Part shown: positions 1 to 6,568 of the stretch, piece by piece | How positions within the stretch are numbered: the first letter of the stretch is position 1 | Layout of the letters: each line of letters opens with the position of its first letter | From: Opitutaceae bacterium | GTDB lineage: Bacteria > Verrucomicrobiota > Verrucomicrobiia > Opitutales > Opitutaceae | Reading direction: 5' to 3' | Assembly (NCBI GenBank): GCA_009919985.1 | Contig: RGAX01000156.1 | Span: forward strand, 1 to 6,659 | Length of the DNA: 6,659 nucleotides | Notes under the pieces: generated by a model | What the model saw: the letters and a program-made list of their open reading frames with translations, nothing else | Told to the model about the DNA's origin: nothing | Database searches by the model: none | Program-made: the position numbers and the translations under genes

Positions 1-2
1 AC

Positions 3-713
3 ACTGATCTTGATCGCATGATCGTCGGCGCCGCCGTACCTACCACTGCGCCGCTTGGACTTCCGAGTGATAAGGAAATCGGCACCTCCTTTTTCCTCGA
101 GCGCCGTGAGATCGGTATTCTCAACGTCGGCGCGGGTCCCGGCATTGTTCGGGTCGGCGGCGTGGCGCACACGCTTGCCACGCTTGATTGTCTTTACATC
201 GGGCTCGGCGAAAAAGACGTCACGCTTGAAAACGGCACCTCTGGCCAGGCCCAGTTTTATTTCATCAGCACGCCCGCCCATGCGAAACACCCCACGGTGC
301 TCGCCCGTCGCGCCGACGTCTCAGCCGCGCCTATCGGCGATGTCACCAAGGCTAATCGCCGCACGATTCTGAAGTACATTCATCCCGACGGCATTAAGAG
401 CTGTCAGCTCGTCCTCGGCTTTACGGAGTTCGAACCCGGCAGCATCTGGAACACAATGCCACCGCACACGCACAGTCGCCGCACGGAAATTTATCTCTAC
501 TTTGATCTCGGAGATAACATCGCGATGCATTTCATGGGTGAGCCGCACGCTACGCGTCACCTGGTTGTGCGCGACCGCGAAGCGGTCCTCTCGCCTGCGT
601 GGTCAATCCACTGCGGCGTCGGCACCGGCGCTTACCGTTTCGTCTGGGCTATGGGCGGCGACAACCAAATCTTCACCGACATGGATCCCGCGCCGATCGC
701 GTCACTTCGTTAA
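3..713 (+). CDS. kduI: 5-keto-4-deoxyuronate isomerase (4-deoxy-L-threo-5-hexosulose-uronate ketol-isomerase), 5'-truncated by window edge
   Basis: Cytoplasmic metal-dependent isomerase converting 5-keto-4-deoxyuronate to 2,5-diketo-3-deoxygluconate in pectin-type uronate catabolism. The frame is open to the window edge, and the codons before the Met at 18 read TDLDR, matching the SHIDR stretch before IIVGG in E. coli KduI as I recall it. That Met is therefore internal and about 40 N-terminal residues lie outside the window. Counted from it, the cupin metal ligands are visible: H150 and H152 in MPPHTHSRR, E157, and H198 in WSIHCGVG, corresponding to the zinc ligands His196, His198, Glu203 and His245 of the E. 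coli enzyme. Other family signatures are SFFLERREIG near residues 24-33, NRRTILKY at 113-120, and the C-terminus ending in SLR, where E. coli ends in DLR. The stop at 711-713 lies 25 bp before kduD, so the two genes are probably one operon. No key residue is missing. Confidence 0.96.
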   Translation, partial: TDLDRMIVGAAVPTTAPLGLPSDKEIGTSFFLERREIGILNVGAGPGIVRVGGVAHTLATLDCLYIGLGEKDVTLENGTSGQAQFYFISTPAHAKHPTVLARRADVSAAPIGDVTKANRRTILKYIHPDGIKSCQLVLGFTEFEPGSIWNTMPPHTHSRRTEIYLYFDLGDNIAMHFMGEPHATRHLVVRDREAVLSPAWSIHCGVGTGAYRFVWAMGGDNQIFTDMDPAPIASLR

Positions 714-738
714 TTTTTTCGCGCCCCCTGTTTTTTAT

Positions 739-1518
739 ATGTCTCTTTTTCTTCAGCAAAAATTCGGTCTCCCTGGTAAAGTCGCGCTCGTCACAGGTTC
801 CTCCCAAGGCCTCGGCAAAGCAATGGCTATAGCCCTCGCGCGCGCTGGAGCCGATGTCATCATCAACGGCCGCGATGCCGCCAAGCTCGCTCCTGTCGTC
901 GCTGAAATCACCGCCCTTAATCTTGGCGTGCGCGTTCATGCCATCGCAGCCGATCTTGGCGACCGCGCCGCCGTCCAGGGTCTCATTCAGCAAGCGATCG
1001 CTTGGCAGGGGCACCTCGATATCCTCGTCAACAACGCTGGTATTATCAAACGTGCGCCTGCGGCCGAACATACGGACACTGATTGGGATGCTGTTATCGA
1101 CGTCAATTTAAACGGCGTGTTCACAGCCTGTCGCGCAGCCGGCAAACACATGCTCGCGCGTGGCTCGGGCAAGATCATCAATATCGCTTCGTTGCTCACG
1201 TTTTTCGGCGGCATCACCGTGCCCGGTTACGCCGCGAGCAAAGGCGCCGTCGGCCAGCTCACCAAGGCACTTTCCAACGAATGGTCCTCGAAGGGTGTTA
1301 ACGTGAATGCCATCGCGCCCGGCTACATGCGCACCGATAACACCGCCGCGCTCCAAGCCGACGCTGTGCGCTCCAAGGAAATCCTTAGTCGCATCCCTGC
1401 GGGTCGTTGGGGTGAACCCGGTGACATGGAAGGCGCGATTATCTTTCTCGCGTCGGCGGCGAGTGATTACTTAAGCGGCCACGTTATGACCGTCGACGGC
1501 GGCTGGTGCGGCCGTTGA
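739..1518 (+). CDS. kduD: 2-deoxy-D-gluconate 3-dehydrogenase / 2-keto-3-deoxygluconate oxidoreductase (SDR family)
   Basis: Cytoplasmic NAD(H)-dependent short-chain dehydrogenase that reduces the KduI product, 2,5-diketo-3-deoxygluconate, to 2-keto-3-deoxygluconate. From the ATG at 739 it is 259 residues, close to the 253 of E. coli KduD. Classical SDR marks are present: TGSSQGLG at 19-26 (dinucleotide binding), NNAG at 98-101, Asn123, Ser151, and Tyr164/Lys168 in YAASK (catalytic tetrad). The stretch from AIAPGYMRTDNT (191-202) through RIPAGRWGEPGD (218-229) to the VDGGW end closely follows KduD rather than generic FabG-like SDRs. The frame stays open upstream to a Met at 502, but that would add 79 residues overlapping kduI; conserved SDR sequence begins just after 739. 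The start has no purine-rich ribosome site, only GTTTTTTAT. It is downstream of kduI by 25 bp and followed at once by a terminator, so it is the last gene of the operon. Confidence 0.95.
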   Translation: MSLFLQQKFGLPGKVALVTGSSQGLGKAMAIALARAGADVIINGRDAAKLAPVVAEITALNLGVRVHAIAADLGDRAAVQGLIQQAIAWQGHLDILVNNAGIIKRAPAAEHTDTDWDAVIDVNLNGVFTACRAAGKHMLARGSGKIINIASLLTFFGGITVPGYAASKGAVGQLTKALSNEWSSKGVNVNAIAPGYMRTDNTAALQADAVRSKEILSRIPAGRWGEPGDMEGAIIFLASAASDYLSGHVMTVDGGWCGR

Positions 1519-1526
1519 GCTCTTCG

Positions 1527-1562
1527 GACGGGAGCCGCGCCGCGCGGCCGTCTTTGTTTTTT
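1527..1562 (+). terminator. Rho-independent terminator of the kduI-kduD operon
   Basis: Nine bases after the kduD stop, GACGG (1527-1531) pairs with CCGTC (1548-1552), and inside it CCGCG (1535-1539) pairs with CGCGG (1543-1547). A 3-base loop closes the hairpin, and a 3-base bulge (GAG) sits on the left arm. The T tract TTTGTTTTTT (1553-1562) follows directly. The T tract runs into the stop codon of the convergent gene (TAA on the minus strand at 1561-1563). On the minus strand the hairpin is not followed by a T tract, so it should work as a canonical terminator only for kduD. Confidence 0.88.
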
Positions 1563-2994
1563 AGTTATGCTCTCGGTAGCTCGTCGCGCCGCCGTCTTTT
1601 GGCACGTAGTGATATGTGCGCAGCTTGTAATCGATGGTGAATGCCGGATTTTTTAACATCCGGATCATTTCAACGCCCGCGAGCATCGTCGTACCGTAGC
1701 CGTGCAACGCCTTCACACTCTGCGGCCGGTTATAGTAATAAATTTGGTCACTCGCGTACGTCGTGCCCACGCACGTGCCCTCGATCTGGCCCTGAGCGTT
1801 GATTTTGGTGCTGAGCGCGACCCATCCGGCTTGCGCGATAGAGCCGTAGGTTGTGGGGCTGATCCAGCCCTCGTTGACTGCGTGAGCGATGCCATAGGTG
1901 AACATCGCTGTCGCGGAGGTTTCCAAATACGAGTCATTACGATCCACCATTTGATGCCAGAAGCCCGAGCCGGATTGGTATTCGGCCACACCTTTCAAGG
2001 TTGCGCATAACTGCGCCAAAACGGAGGTGCGGCCCGGATGATCGGTGGGCAATACATCGAGCAGGTCGCACATCGCGATGACGATCCAGCCTGTGGCGCG
2101 GCCCCAGTAAAAGCGTGGTGCATCGGGGTTGGCGGCGTTCCAACCGTGAGCATAAAGACCTTTGGCTGGGTTAAACAAACGGGCCGTCATGGTGGCGACG
2201 TTGCTCACCGCGTCGTCGAACCACACGCGATCTCCGGTCAAACGACCCATCTCTGCGAGTGCAGGGATTCCCATGTAGGCGTCATCAGCCCAGAGTGATT
2301 GAGCTTGGGGACGTTGGCGGGCGAAGGTGCCGTCGATAAGGCGGTATTGTTTTTTGCCGATCCACTCGCTCCACGTTTCGATCACTGGTTTGAGGTCGGG
2401 CCCGACCTGGGCATGGCGAGCGCGGAGGAGCGCCGCGCACATCGAGCCGCTGTCGTCGAGAGCTCGCGGTTCTAGGATGGAGCGGAAGCCGTTTTTATCC
2501 GCGCCGAACTGTGCGGCGCTGGCGCGGAAGTAGGGGAGTTTCTCGGCGATGAATTGGAGGTGTTTCGCCGTGTAGGCGGCGAAGCGGGCGTCGCCGGTCA
2601 CCGCGGTCGCGCTTAACATCGCCGAGTGGACCACCCCCATTTCATACATGAGCGGCCCGAACTCGGCTTCTCCTCGATCGGCGACGGCGGTGGCGACAGG
2701 TTGGGAAAAATCAGTGATCTCATGGCCCGTTTTGCTGTCGATGATGCGCAGTGGGGCCGCGACTTCGAGGTAGCTGCGCACGCGGGTGAGCGCCGCCGTG
2801 ACTTCGGCGACGGTGGGGAGTTGATATGGCACAGGGTAGGTGCCCTCGGCGGAATCCTTGGCGCTCGGGTTGTCGCGATTGCGAAACGGCCCCTCGGCTT
2901 GCAGCGATCCGGTGATGCCTAGGAGGCTGGCGGCGCAGGCTATGTTGGCCAACCTTAAGCGACGCGGGATTATGGCAAAGGAAAGAGGTATCAT
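1561..2994 (-). CDS. Exported unsaturated glycuronyl / rhamnogalacturonyl hydrolase, glycoside hydrolase family 105 (GH88/GH105 clan)
   Basis: Predicted to hydrate the double bond of the unsaturated uronic acid at the non-reducing end of lyase-made oligosaccharides, releasing a sugar that becomes 5-keto-4-deoxyuronate, the KduI substrate. From the ATG at 2994 it is 477 residues. An N-terminal signal has basic RRLR at 11-14, a hydrophobic core at about 15-31, and probable cleavage after LQA at 31-33, so it acts outside the cytoplasm. An (alpha/alpha)6-barrel follows. Family marks are LDDSG at 179-183, WADDAYMG at 235-242 (its Asp pair probably supplies the general acid/base, like Asp143 of Bacillus YteR), YWGRATGW at 296-303, ETSATAMF at 358-365 and HGYGTTMLAG at 431-440. 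It is longer than YteR (about 370), partly through the signal and a Ser/Pro-rich stretch at 34-60. The frame extends to a TTG at 3054, but the added 20 residues are low-complexity LLPAR repeats before the signal. Substrate (rhamnogalacturonan, ulvan-like or other) cannot be settled from sequence. It converges on kduD. Confidence 0.9.
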   Translation of the reverse strand: MIPLSFAIIPRRLRLANIACAASLLGITGSLQAEGPFRNRDNPSAKDSAEGTYPVPYQLPTVAEVTAALTRVRSYLEVAAPLRIIDSKTGHEITDFSQPVATAVADRGEAEFGPLMYEMGVVHSAMLSATAVTGDARFAAYTAKHLQFIAEKLPYFRASAAQFGADKNGFRSILEPRALDDSGSMCAALLRARHAQVGPDLKPVIETWSEWIGKKQYRLIDGTFARQRPQAQSLWADDAYMGIPALAEMGRLTGDRVWFDDAVSNVATMTARLFNPAKGLYAHGWNAANPDAPRFYWGRATGWIVIAMCDLLDVLPTDHPGRTSVLAQLCATLKGVAEYQSGSGFWHQMVDRNDSYLETSATAMFTYGIAHAVNEGWISPTTYGSIAQAGWVALSTKINAQGQIEGTCVGTTYASDQIYYYNRPQSVKALHGYGTTMLAGVEMIRMLKNPAFTIDYKLRTYHYVPKDGGATSYREHN

Positions 2995-3000
2995 GGGAAG

Positions 3001-3042
3001 GCGAGCGGGGAGGAGGGTGGGGCGAGCAGGGAGGAGTGTTGG
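3001..3042. repeat. Two-copy 21-bp purine-rich tandem repeat upstream of the GH105 start
   Basis: Two adjacent 21-base units, 3001-3021 and 3022-3042, agree at 18 of 21 positions; both begin GCGAGC and share GGGAGGAG. They lie just upstream of the preferred GH105 ATG at 2994, so the minus-strand leader is pyrimidine-rich (CTCC/CCCTC). Because the unit is 21 bases the frame is kept, and reading through it gives the repeated LLPAR motif of the longer TTG-started ORF. This looks like a recent local duplication in the leader rather than coding sequence. Confidence 0.75.
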
Positions 3043-3161
3043 GGCAATGTTCAACGCCTACCCAAGCTTTGTCGCAAATATAAAGACAGGTGTCCTAGAT
3101 AGATTATTGGATTAAACGGTTCGTCGCTTTTGCCTTGTTAGGTAGAGGTTTATCCAACGAT

Positions 3162-3173
3162 CCCATATCTGGG
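3162..3173. promoter_or_regulatory. Short inverted repeat, possible operator
   Basis: CCCA (3162-3165) and TGGG (3170-3173) form a perfect 4-base inverted repeat around TATC, about 100 bp before the DUF1800 gene start. The symmetry does not extend outward. With such short arms, chance is a real explanation; it is listed only because it is one of the few symmetric elements in the divergent region. Confidence 0.15.
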
Positions 3174-3273
3174 TCTCGACTTTGGCCGATTTTTTTTTCA
3201 TTTATTACTTCATAGCATCTACCAGTGGCTCTTAACCCCCAAGGGCCTTAATTCTCCAGACCCCAGCCCCATC

Positions 3274-6200
3274 ATGAAATCAACGCGCTGCCTTTCCTCG
3301 ATTTTTGCCGGTCTTGTTTCCGCCGCCCTGTTTTGCGGACCCTACTTTGCCTCCGCTGCCCAGTATGATCAGCGTCTCGCCAATCTTTCTACGCGCGGCC
3401 AGATTGGTACCGGTGTAAATATCATGATCACCGGCTTCGTGGTTAACGACGGTGCGCCCAAAAAAGTTCTCGTTCGAGCTGTGGGTTATTCGCTCGCGCG
3501 CTTCGGCCTCGCCACTAACACCCTCTTAGCTAATCCCACGCTCAGTATTTACAACGGCGATGGCCAACTCGTACTCCAGAATGACACCTGGAGTTCAGCA
3601 GATAACGACCAAGCAGTCCTCGCCGCCACCACCACGGCCGCCGGCGCCTTTGCCCTTGGTACCACCACGGCGAATGGTTCCAACGATGCCGCCTTGGTCG
3701 CCACCCTTTCTCCTGGCACTTACACCGCTCAGGTTAGCGGTGTCGGTAATACCTCGGGAATTGGATTGCTGGAGGTTTACGACATCAGTGGCTCCGCGCG
3801 CCTAATCAATCTTTCGACCCGCGCCGTCGTCGCCGCAGGCAACGGCGTCTTGATCTCTGGCCTTGTCATCGCGCCTAGCACCGGCCCGCGTCGGTTACTG
3901 ATTCGTGCGGCCGGCCCTGCACTAACTGCGCTCGGAGTAGGCGGCGCCATCGCCGATCCTGTTTTTTCCATTTATAATGACAAATCTGTCATAATCTCTG
4001 GTGGCTCCAATGATAATTGGTCCGCCGGCACCGCGGCAAACACCGCCACCGTCTCCGCTGCGTTCGCCAAAGCTGGGGCTTTTCCCTTTGCTGAAGGTTC
4101 GCGTGATGCGGCGCTTGTAATCGATCTTAATCCCGGCAGTTATACGATCCAGGTGGCTGGCGTCGGTGGCACGGGCGGCGTTTCGCTTGTTGAAGTATAT
4201 GACCTCTCGTCTGAAACACTTTCGACGGTGGGTGTCTCTGCCTCCGTTGCGGCGGCTGACTCGCGTGGCTCCTCGCCTGTTGTTTTTTCGCTCAATCGCG
4301 TCGGGGATATTTCCAAGGCCATCTCAGTCGGCTACACGCTTACTGGCTCAGCCCAATCTGGCGTCGATTACTTGCCTGTGAGCGGCGTGGCCAATTTTGC
4401 TGCGGGTGTGTCCACGGCGACCGTAAGCCTAGTGCCCAAGGCTAATGGCGCCAACCTCAACAACCGCATCGCTACCCTCACGCTCCTCGCCAACAACAGC
4501 TACGGCGTCGGCAGTAACGACAGCGCCAGCGGCTCATTCTTCTATAACTCCGGATCGCTCTTCATTTCCAACTTGCGCACACCGGCGACCGTCACGGGCT
4601 CCACGGCCTATGGCACTGGCACTATCCAACTCGCGCCCGACGAAAAATCCGCTTACATTAACGTCGCATTCTCTAACCTCAGCTCGCCGGAGATTGTAGC
4701 TCACTTACAGATTGACGGTAACTACGTTTACAATCTTCCGCAGGGCCAAGTCAGCTACGCCTCGTGGGACTTCGCACCTTCGGGCGTTTATAGTACTGCC
4801 GACTTGATCGCTGCTCTGAAGGCCGGCCGCATCTCAATCTCGATCGACACGGCCAAGTTTACTACCGGTGAACTCGCCGGCAATTTCGCTAAAACCTCTG
4901 GCACGGCTGCCTTCAACGTCCCCGTCGCCGCCGCGGCCATCGATCTCACTAAAATCACGACCCAAGACGCCGCGCGATTCCTCACGCAAGCCACTTTCGG
5001 CGCCCGCAACGATGACATCTACGCCCTTATTAACAAAGGCTACAGCGCTTGGTTGAACGAGCAGATGACACTTCCAGCCTCGCTTCATTTCGTCGAAGCT
5101 AGTGCCGATTTCGCCAACAACAACGCCGGAGGCGCGGGCGGTAACACCACCACCGGCGCGCTCAACACCCGCATCGGCGCTGTTCATCGTCAACACGCTT
5201 GGTGGAAACTCGCCGTCAATGCCCCTGACCAACTTCGTCAGCGCGTGGCCTACGCCCTGAGCCAGATTCTTGTTACCTCTGATCAAAATAGCACAATCTC
5301 CGGCTGGCAGGACGGTCACACCAATTACTACGATCTGCTCGTTCGCGGCGCCTTCGGCAACTTCCGCACCCTCCTGGAAAACGTCACGCTGAGCCCCAAC
5401 ATGGGCATCTACCTAAGTTCATTGCGTAACCGCAAGGCGACCTTCGACGCCAAGGGTGTACAACTTACCCAGGCCGACGAAAATTACGCCCGAGAGGTCA
5501 TGCAGCTCTTCACCATCGGCCTCAACGAACTCCAGCCTGACGGCACCCTTAAACTCGACGTCAACGGCCAACCCATCCCGACCTACACCCAAGACACCAT
5601 CGTGCAGATGGCTAAGGTCTTCACCGGTTGGGGCTACTACCAATCCACCAATCCGACCTTCACCGGCGGTGGCGGCCTCAGTGAGAATTATCTCAACCCG
5701 ATGGTGCTCTATCCAGCGTTTCACGACGACACCGTGAAAACCATTGTCACCGGCAAAGTTCTCCCAGCCACCCAAGGCGGCGCCAAAGACCTCCAAGACA
5801 CCCTCGACACCCTTTTCAATCACCCCAACACCGCCCCTTTTATCTCGCGCCAACTCATCCAGCGTCTCGTCACCAGTAACCCTAGCCCTGGCTACATTTA
5901 CCGAGTCGCTTCCGTTTTTGCCAACAATGGTGCCGGCGTCCGTGGTGACCTCGGTGCGGTCGTTCGTGCCATCCTCACCGATTACGAAGCCCGCTCATCG
6001 ACCCTCCTCAACACCGTAGGACACGGTAAAGCCAAGGAGCCCCTCCTTCGTGCCACCGCACTCCTGCGCGCTTATGGCGGCGCCACCACCACCACACCCG
6101 GTGGACGCTACACTGCGGGCAGCGGCTTTAGCCTCAGTAACCCCGAAAGCTCTCTCGCCCAAGCTGCCGGTCGCGCAAACACCGTATTCAACTTCTACGA

Positions 6201-6561
6201 ACCCGACTACATTTACCCCGGCGTCATAGCTTCCGCCGGACTTTATGCTCCGGAATTCCAGATCTTCAATGATACTACGGCCATCTCCGCCCCCAATTAT
6301 CTTTACGGCATTATTTATAGTACGCCTACAGCCACTTCGGTCGGACTCACACTCACCGACTTGCTTCCTTTAGCTAAAGCTCCACAGCAACTCGTCGATT
6401 ACATGAACCTTATTTTCTGTGGAGGTACTATGTCCCCAGCCGACACCAACCTTATCGTCTCCGCAATCACGCGCATGCCTAGTTCGACCGCGGATCTCGA
6501 AAAAGTCCGCTCCGCTCTCTATCTCGTTGTCACCTCCCCCGAAGGCTCCGTCCAAAAATAA
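3274..6561 (+). CDS. Large secreted multidomain protein: tandem N-terminal modules, Calx-beta-like, CHRD-like and C-terminal DUF1800 domain
   Basis: 1095 residues; exact function unknown. A Sec signal peptide (basic MKSTR, hydrophobic core 8-21, cleavage near ASA at 26-28) predicts export. Two homologous beta-rich modules follow (34-172 and 176-312). A probable Calx-beta domain at about 318-425 shows GVDYLPVSGVANFAAG. A CHRD-like domain at about 428-545 has AHLQI at 476-480 and ends in GELAGNF. The DUF1800 domain fills about 560-1090: RFLTQATFG at 568-576, YAREVMQLFTIGLNE at 738-752, MAKVFTGWG at 779-787, FHDDTVKTIVTG at 816-827, FISRQLIQRLVTSNPSPGYI at 856-875, and VFNFYEPDY at 971-979. A Gly/Asn/Thr-rich insert (614-628) lies inside it. 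The stop is 7 bp before a probable DUF1501 gene, the usual DUF1800 partner, so co-transcription is likely. The ATG at 3274 is chosen because it directly precedes a proper signal peptide. The domain order suggests an extracytoplasmic or surface protein; no catalytic activity can be assigned. Confidence 0.9.
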   Translation: MKSTRCLSSIFAGLVSAALFCGPYFASAAQYDQRLANLSTRGQIGTGVNIMITGFVVNDGAPKKVLVRAVGYSLARFGLATNTLLANPTLSIYNGDGQLVLQNDTWSSADNDQAVLAATTTAAGAFALGTTTANGSNDAALVATLSPGTYTAQVSGVGNTSGIGLLEVYDISGSARLINLSTRAVVAAGNGVLISGLVIAPSTGPRRLLIRAAGPALTALGVGGAIADPVFSIYNDKSVIISGGSNDNWSAGTAANTATVSAAFAKAGAFPFAEGSRDAALVIDLNPGSYTIQVAGVGGTGGVSLVEVYDLSSETLSTVGVSASVAAADSRGSSPVVFSLNRVGDISKAISVGYTLTGSAQSGVDYLPVSGVANFAAGVSTATVSLVPKANGANLNNRIATLTLLANNSYGVGSNDSASGSFFYNSGSLFISNLRTPATVTGSTAYGTGTIQLAPDEKSAYINVAFSNLSSPEIVAHLQIDGNYVYNLPQGQVSYASWDFAPSGVYSTADLIAALKAGRISISIDTAKFTTGELAGNFAKTSGTAAFNVPVAAAAIDLTKITTQDAARFLTQATFGARNDDIYALINKGYSAWLNEQMTLPASLHFVEASADFANNNAGGAGGNTTTGALNTRIGAVHRQHAWWKLAVNAPDQLRQRVAYALSQILVTSDQNSTISGWQDGHTNYYDLLVRGAFGNFRTLLENVTLSPNMGIYLSSLRNRKATFDAKGVQLTQADENYAREVMQLFTIGLNELQPDGTLKLDVNGQPIPTYTQDTIVQMAKVFTGWGYYQSTNPTFTGGGGLSENYLNPMVLYPAFHDDTVKTIVTGKVLPATQGGAKDLQDTLDTLFNHPNTAPFISRQLIQRLVTSNPSPGYIYRVASVFANNGAGVRGDLGAVVRAILTDYEARSSTLLNTVGHGKAKEPLLRATALLRAYGGATTTTPGGRYTAGSGFSLSNPESSLAQAAGRANTVFNFYEPDYIYPGVIASAGLYAPEFQIFNDTTAISAPNYLYGIIYSTPTATSVGLTLTDLLPLAKAPQQLVDYMNLIFCGGTMSPADTNLIVSAITRMPSSTADLEKVRSALYLVVTSPEGSVQK
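3373..3789 (+). repeat. Secreted beta-rich module, copy 1 (protein residues 34-172)
   Basis: First of two homologous modules in the DUF1800 protein. It opens with RLANLSTRGQIGTG, then has KKVLVRAVGYSLARFGL, NPTLSIYN, SNDAALVATLSPGTYTAQVSG and closes with GLLEVYDIS. Each block has a counterpart in copy 2 in the same order. I recognise this type of module as recurrent in secreted verrucomicrobial proteins but cannot give it a family name. Confidence 0.85.
3799..4209 (+). repeat. Secreted beta-rich module, copy 2 (protein residues 176-312)
   Basis: Second copy, beginning three residues after copy 1. Matching blocks are RLINLSTRAVVAAG, RRLLIRAAGPALTALGV, DPVFSIYN, SRDAALVIDLNPGSYTIQVAG and SLVEVYDLS. 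The glycine-proline in RAAGPAL is replaced in copy 1 by RAVGYSL. The DNA copies have diverged well beyond the protein copies, so the duplication is old rather than a recent slip or assembly artefact. Confidence 0.85.
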
Positions 6562-6568
6562 TCTGCCC

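Larger units (their letters stand above)
2995..3273. other. Divergent intergenic region between the GH105 gene and the DUF1800 gene
   Basis: These 279 bp must carry the promoters for both divergent transcripts, unless transcription enters from further away. I see a purine-rich tandem repeat next to the GH105 start, an AT-rich patch around 3075-3117, a short CCCA/TGGG inverted repeat, and a run of nine T (3190-3198) followed by AT-rich sequence to about 3218. No pair of -35/-10 hexamers with proper spacing is convincing on either strand. No conserved ORF, tRNA or riboswitch is apparent. Neither gene has a Shine-Dalgarno sequence before its ATG: CGCCTTCCC for GH105 and CCAGCCCCATC for the DUF1800 gene. 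Confidence 0.7.

Noticed and set aside
502..738. In-frame upstream extension of kduD to an ATG at 502 (338-residue version)
   Set aside because: It would overlap kduI by more than 200 bases and add 79 residues, whereas the 259-residue product from 739 matches the normal KduD length and starts just before the conserved dinucleotide-binding strand.
673..1071. Minus-strand open frame of 132 codons spanning the kduI-kduD junction
   Set aside because: It is antisense to the 3' end of kduI and the SDR nucleotide-binding region of kduD, with no recognisable protein features.
2926..2940. Possible lipobox in the GH105 signal peptide (Cys20 in ANIAC)
   Set aside because: The -3 position is Asn rather than Leu/Val/Ile, and most of the hydrophobic core follows the Cys; a normal cleavage site after LQA fits better.
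3061..3130. Sigma-70-like promoter and LacI-type operator (AAACGGTT around 3114-3121) in the divergent region
   Set aside because: No -35/-10 pair matches with 16-18 bp spacing, and the palindrome is only seven bases with a non-symmetric surround, so it is indistinguishable from chance.
3180..3198. Intrinsic terminator ending in the T run at 3190-3198
   Set aside because: The preceding bases do not form a stable GC-rich stem, and no plus-strand gene ends upstream of it.
4834..5319. Minus-strand open frame of 161 codons inside the DUF1800 gene
   Set aside because: It lies wholly opposite well-conserved DUF1800 coding sequence, and its composition (Gly, Val, Glu-rich) is what the complement of this GC-rich gene yields; no domain is recognisable.
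5419..5853. Minus-strand open frame of 144 codons opposite the DUF1800 core
   Set aside because: It is antisense to the YAREVMQLFTIGL and FTGW motifs of the DUF1800 domain, and no start context or family features support it.
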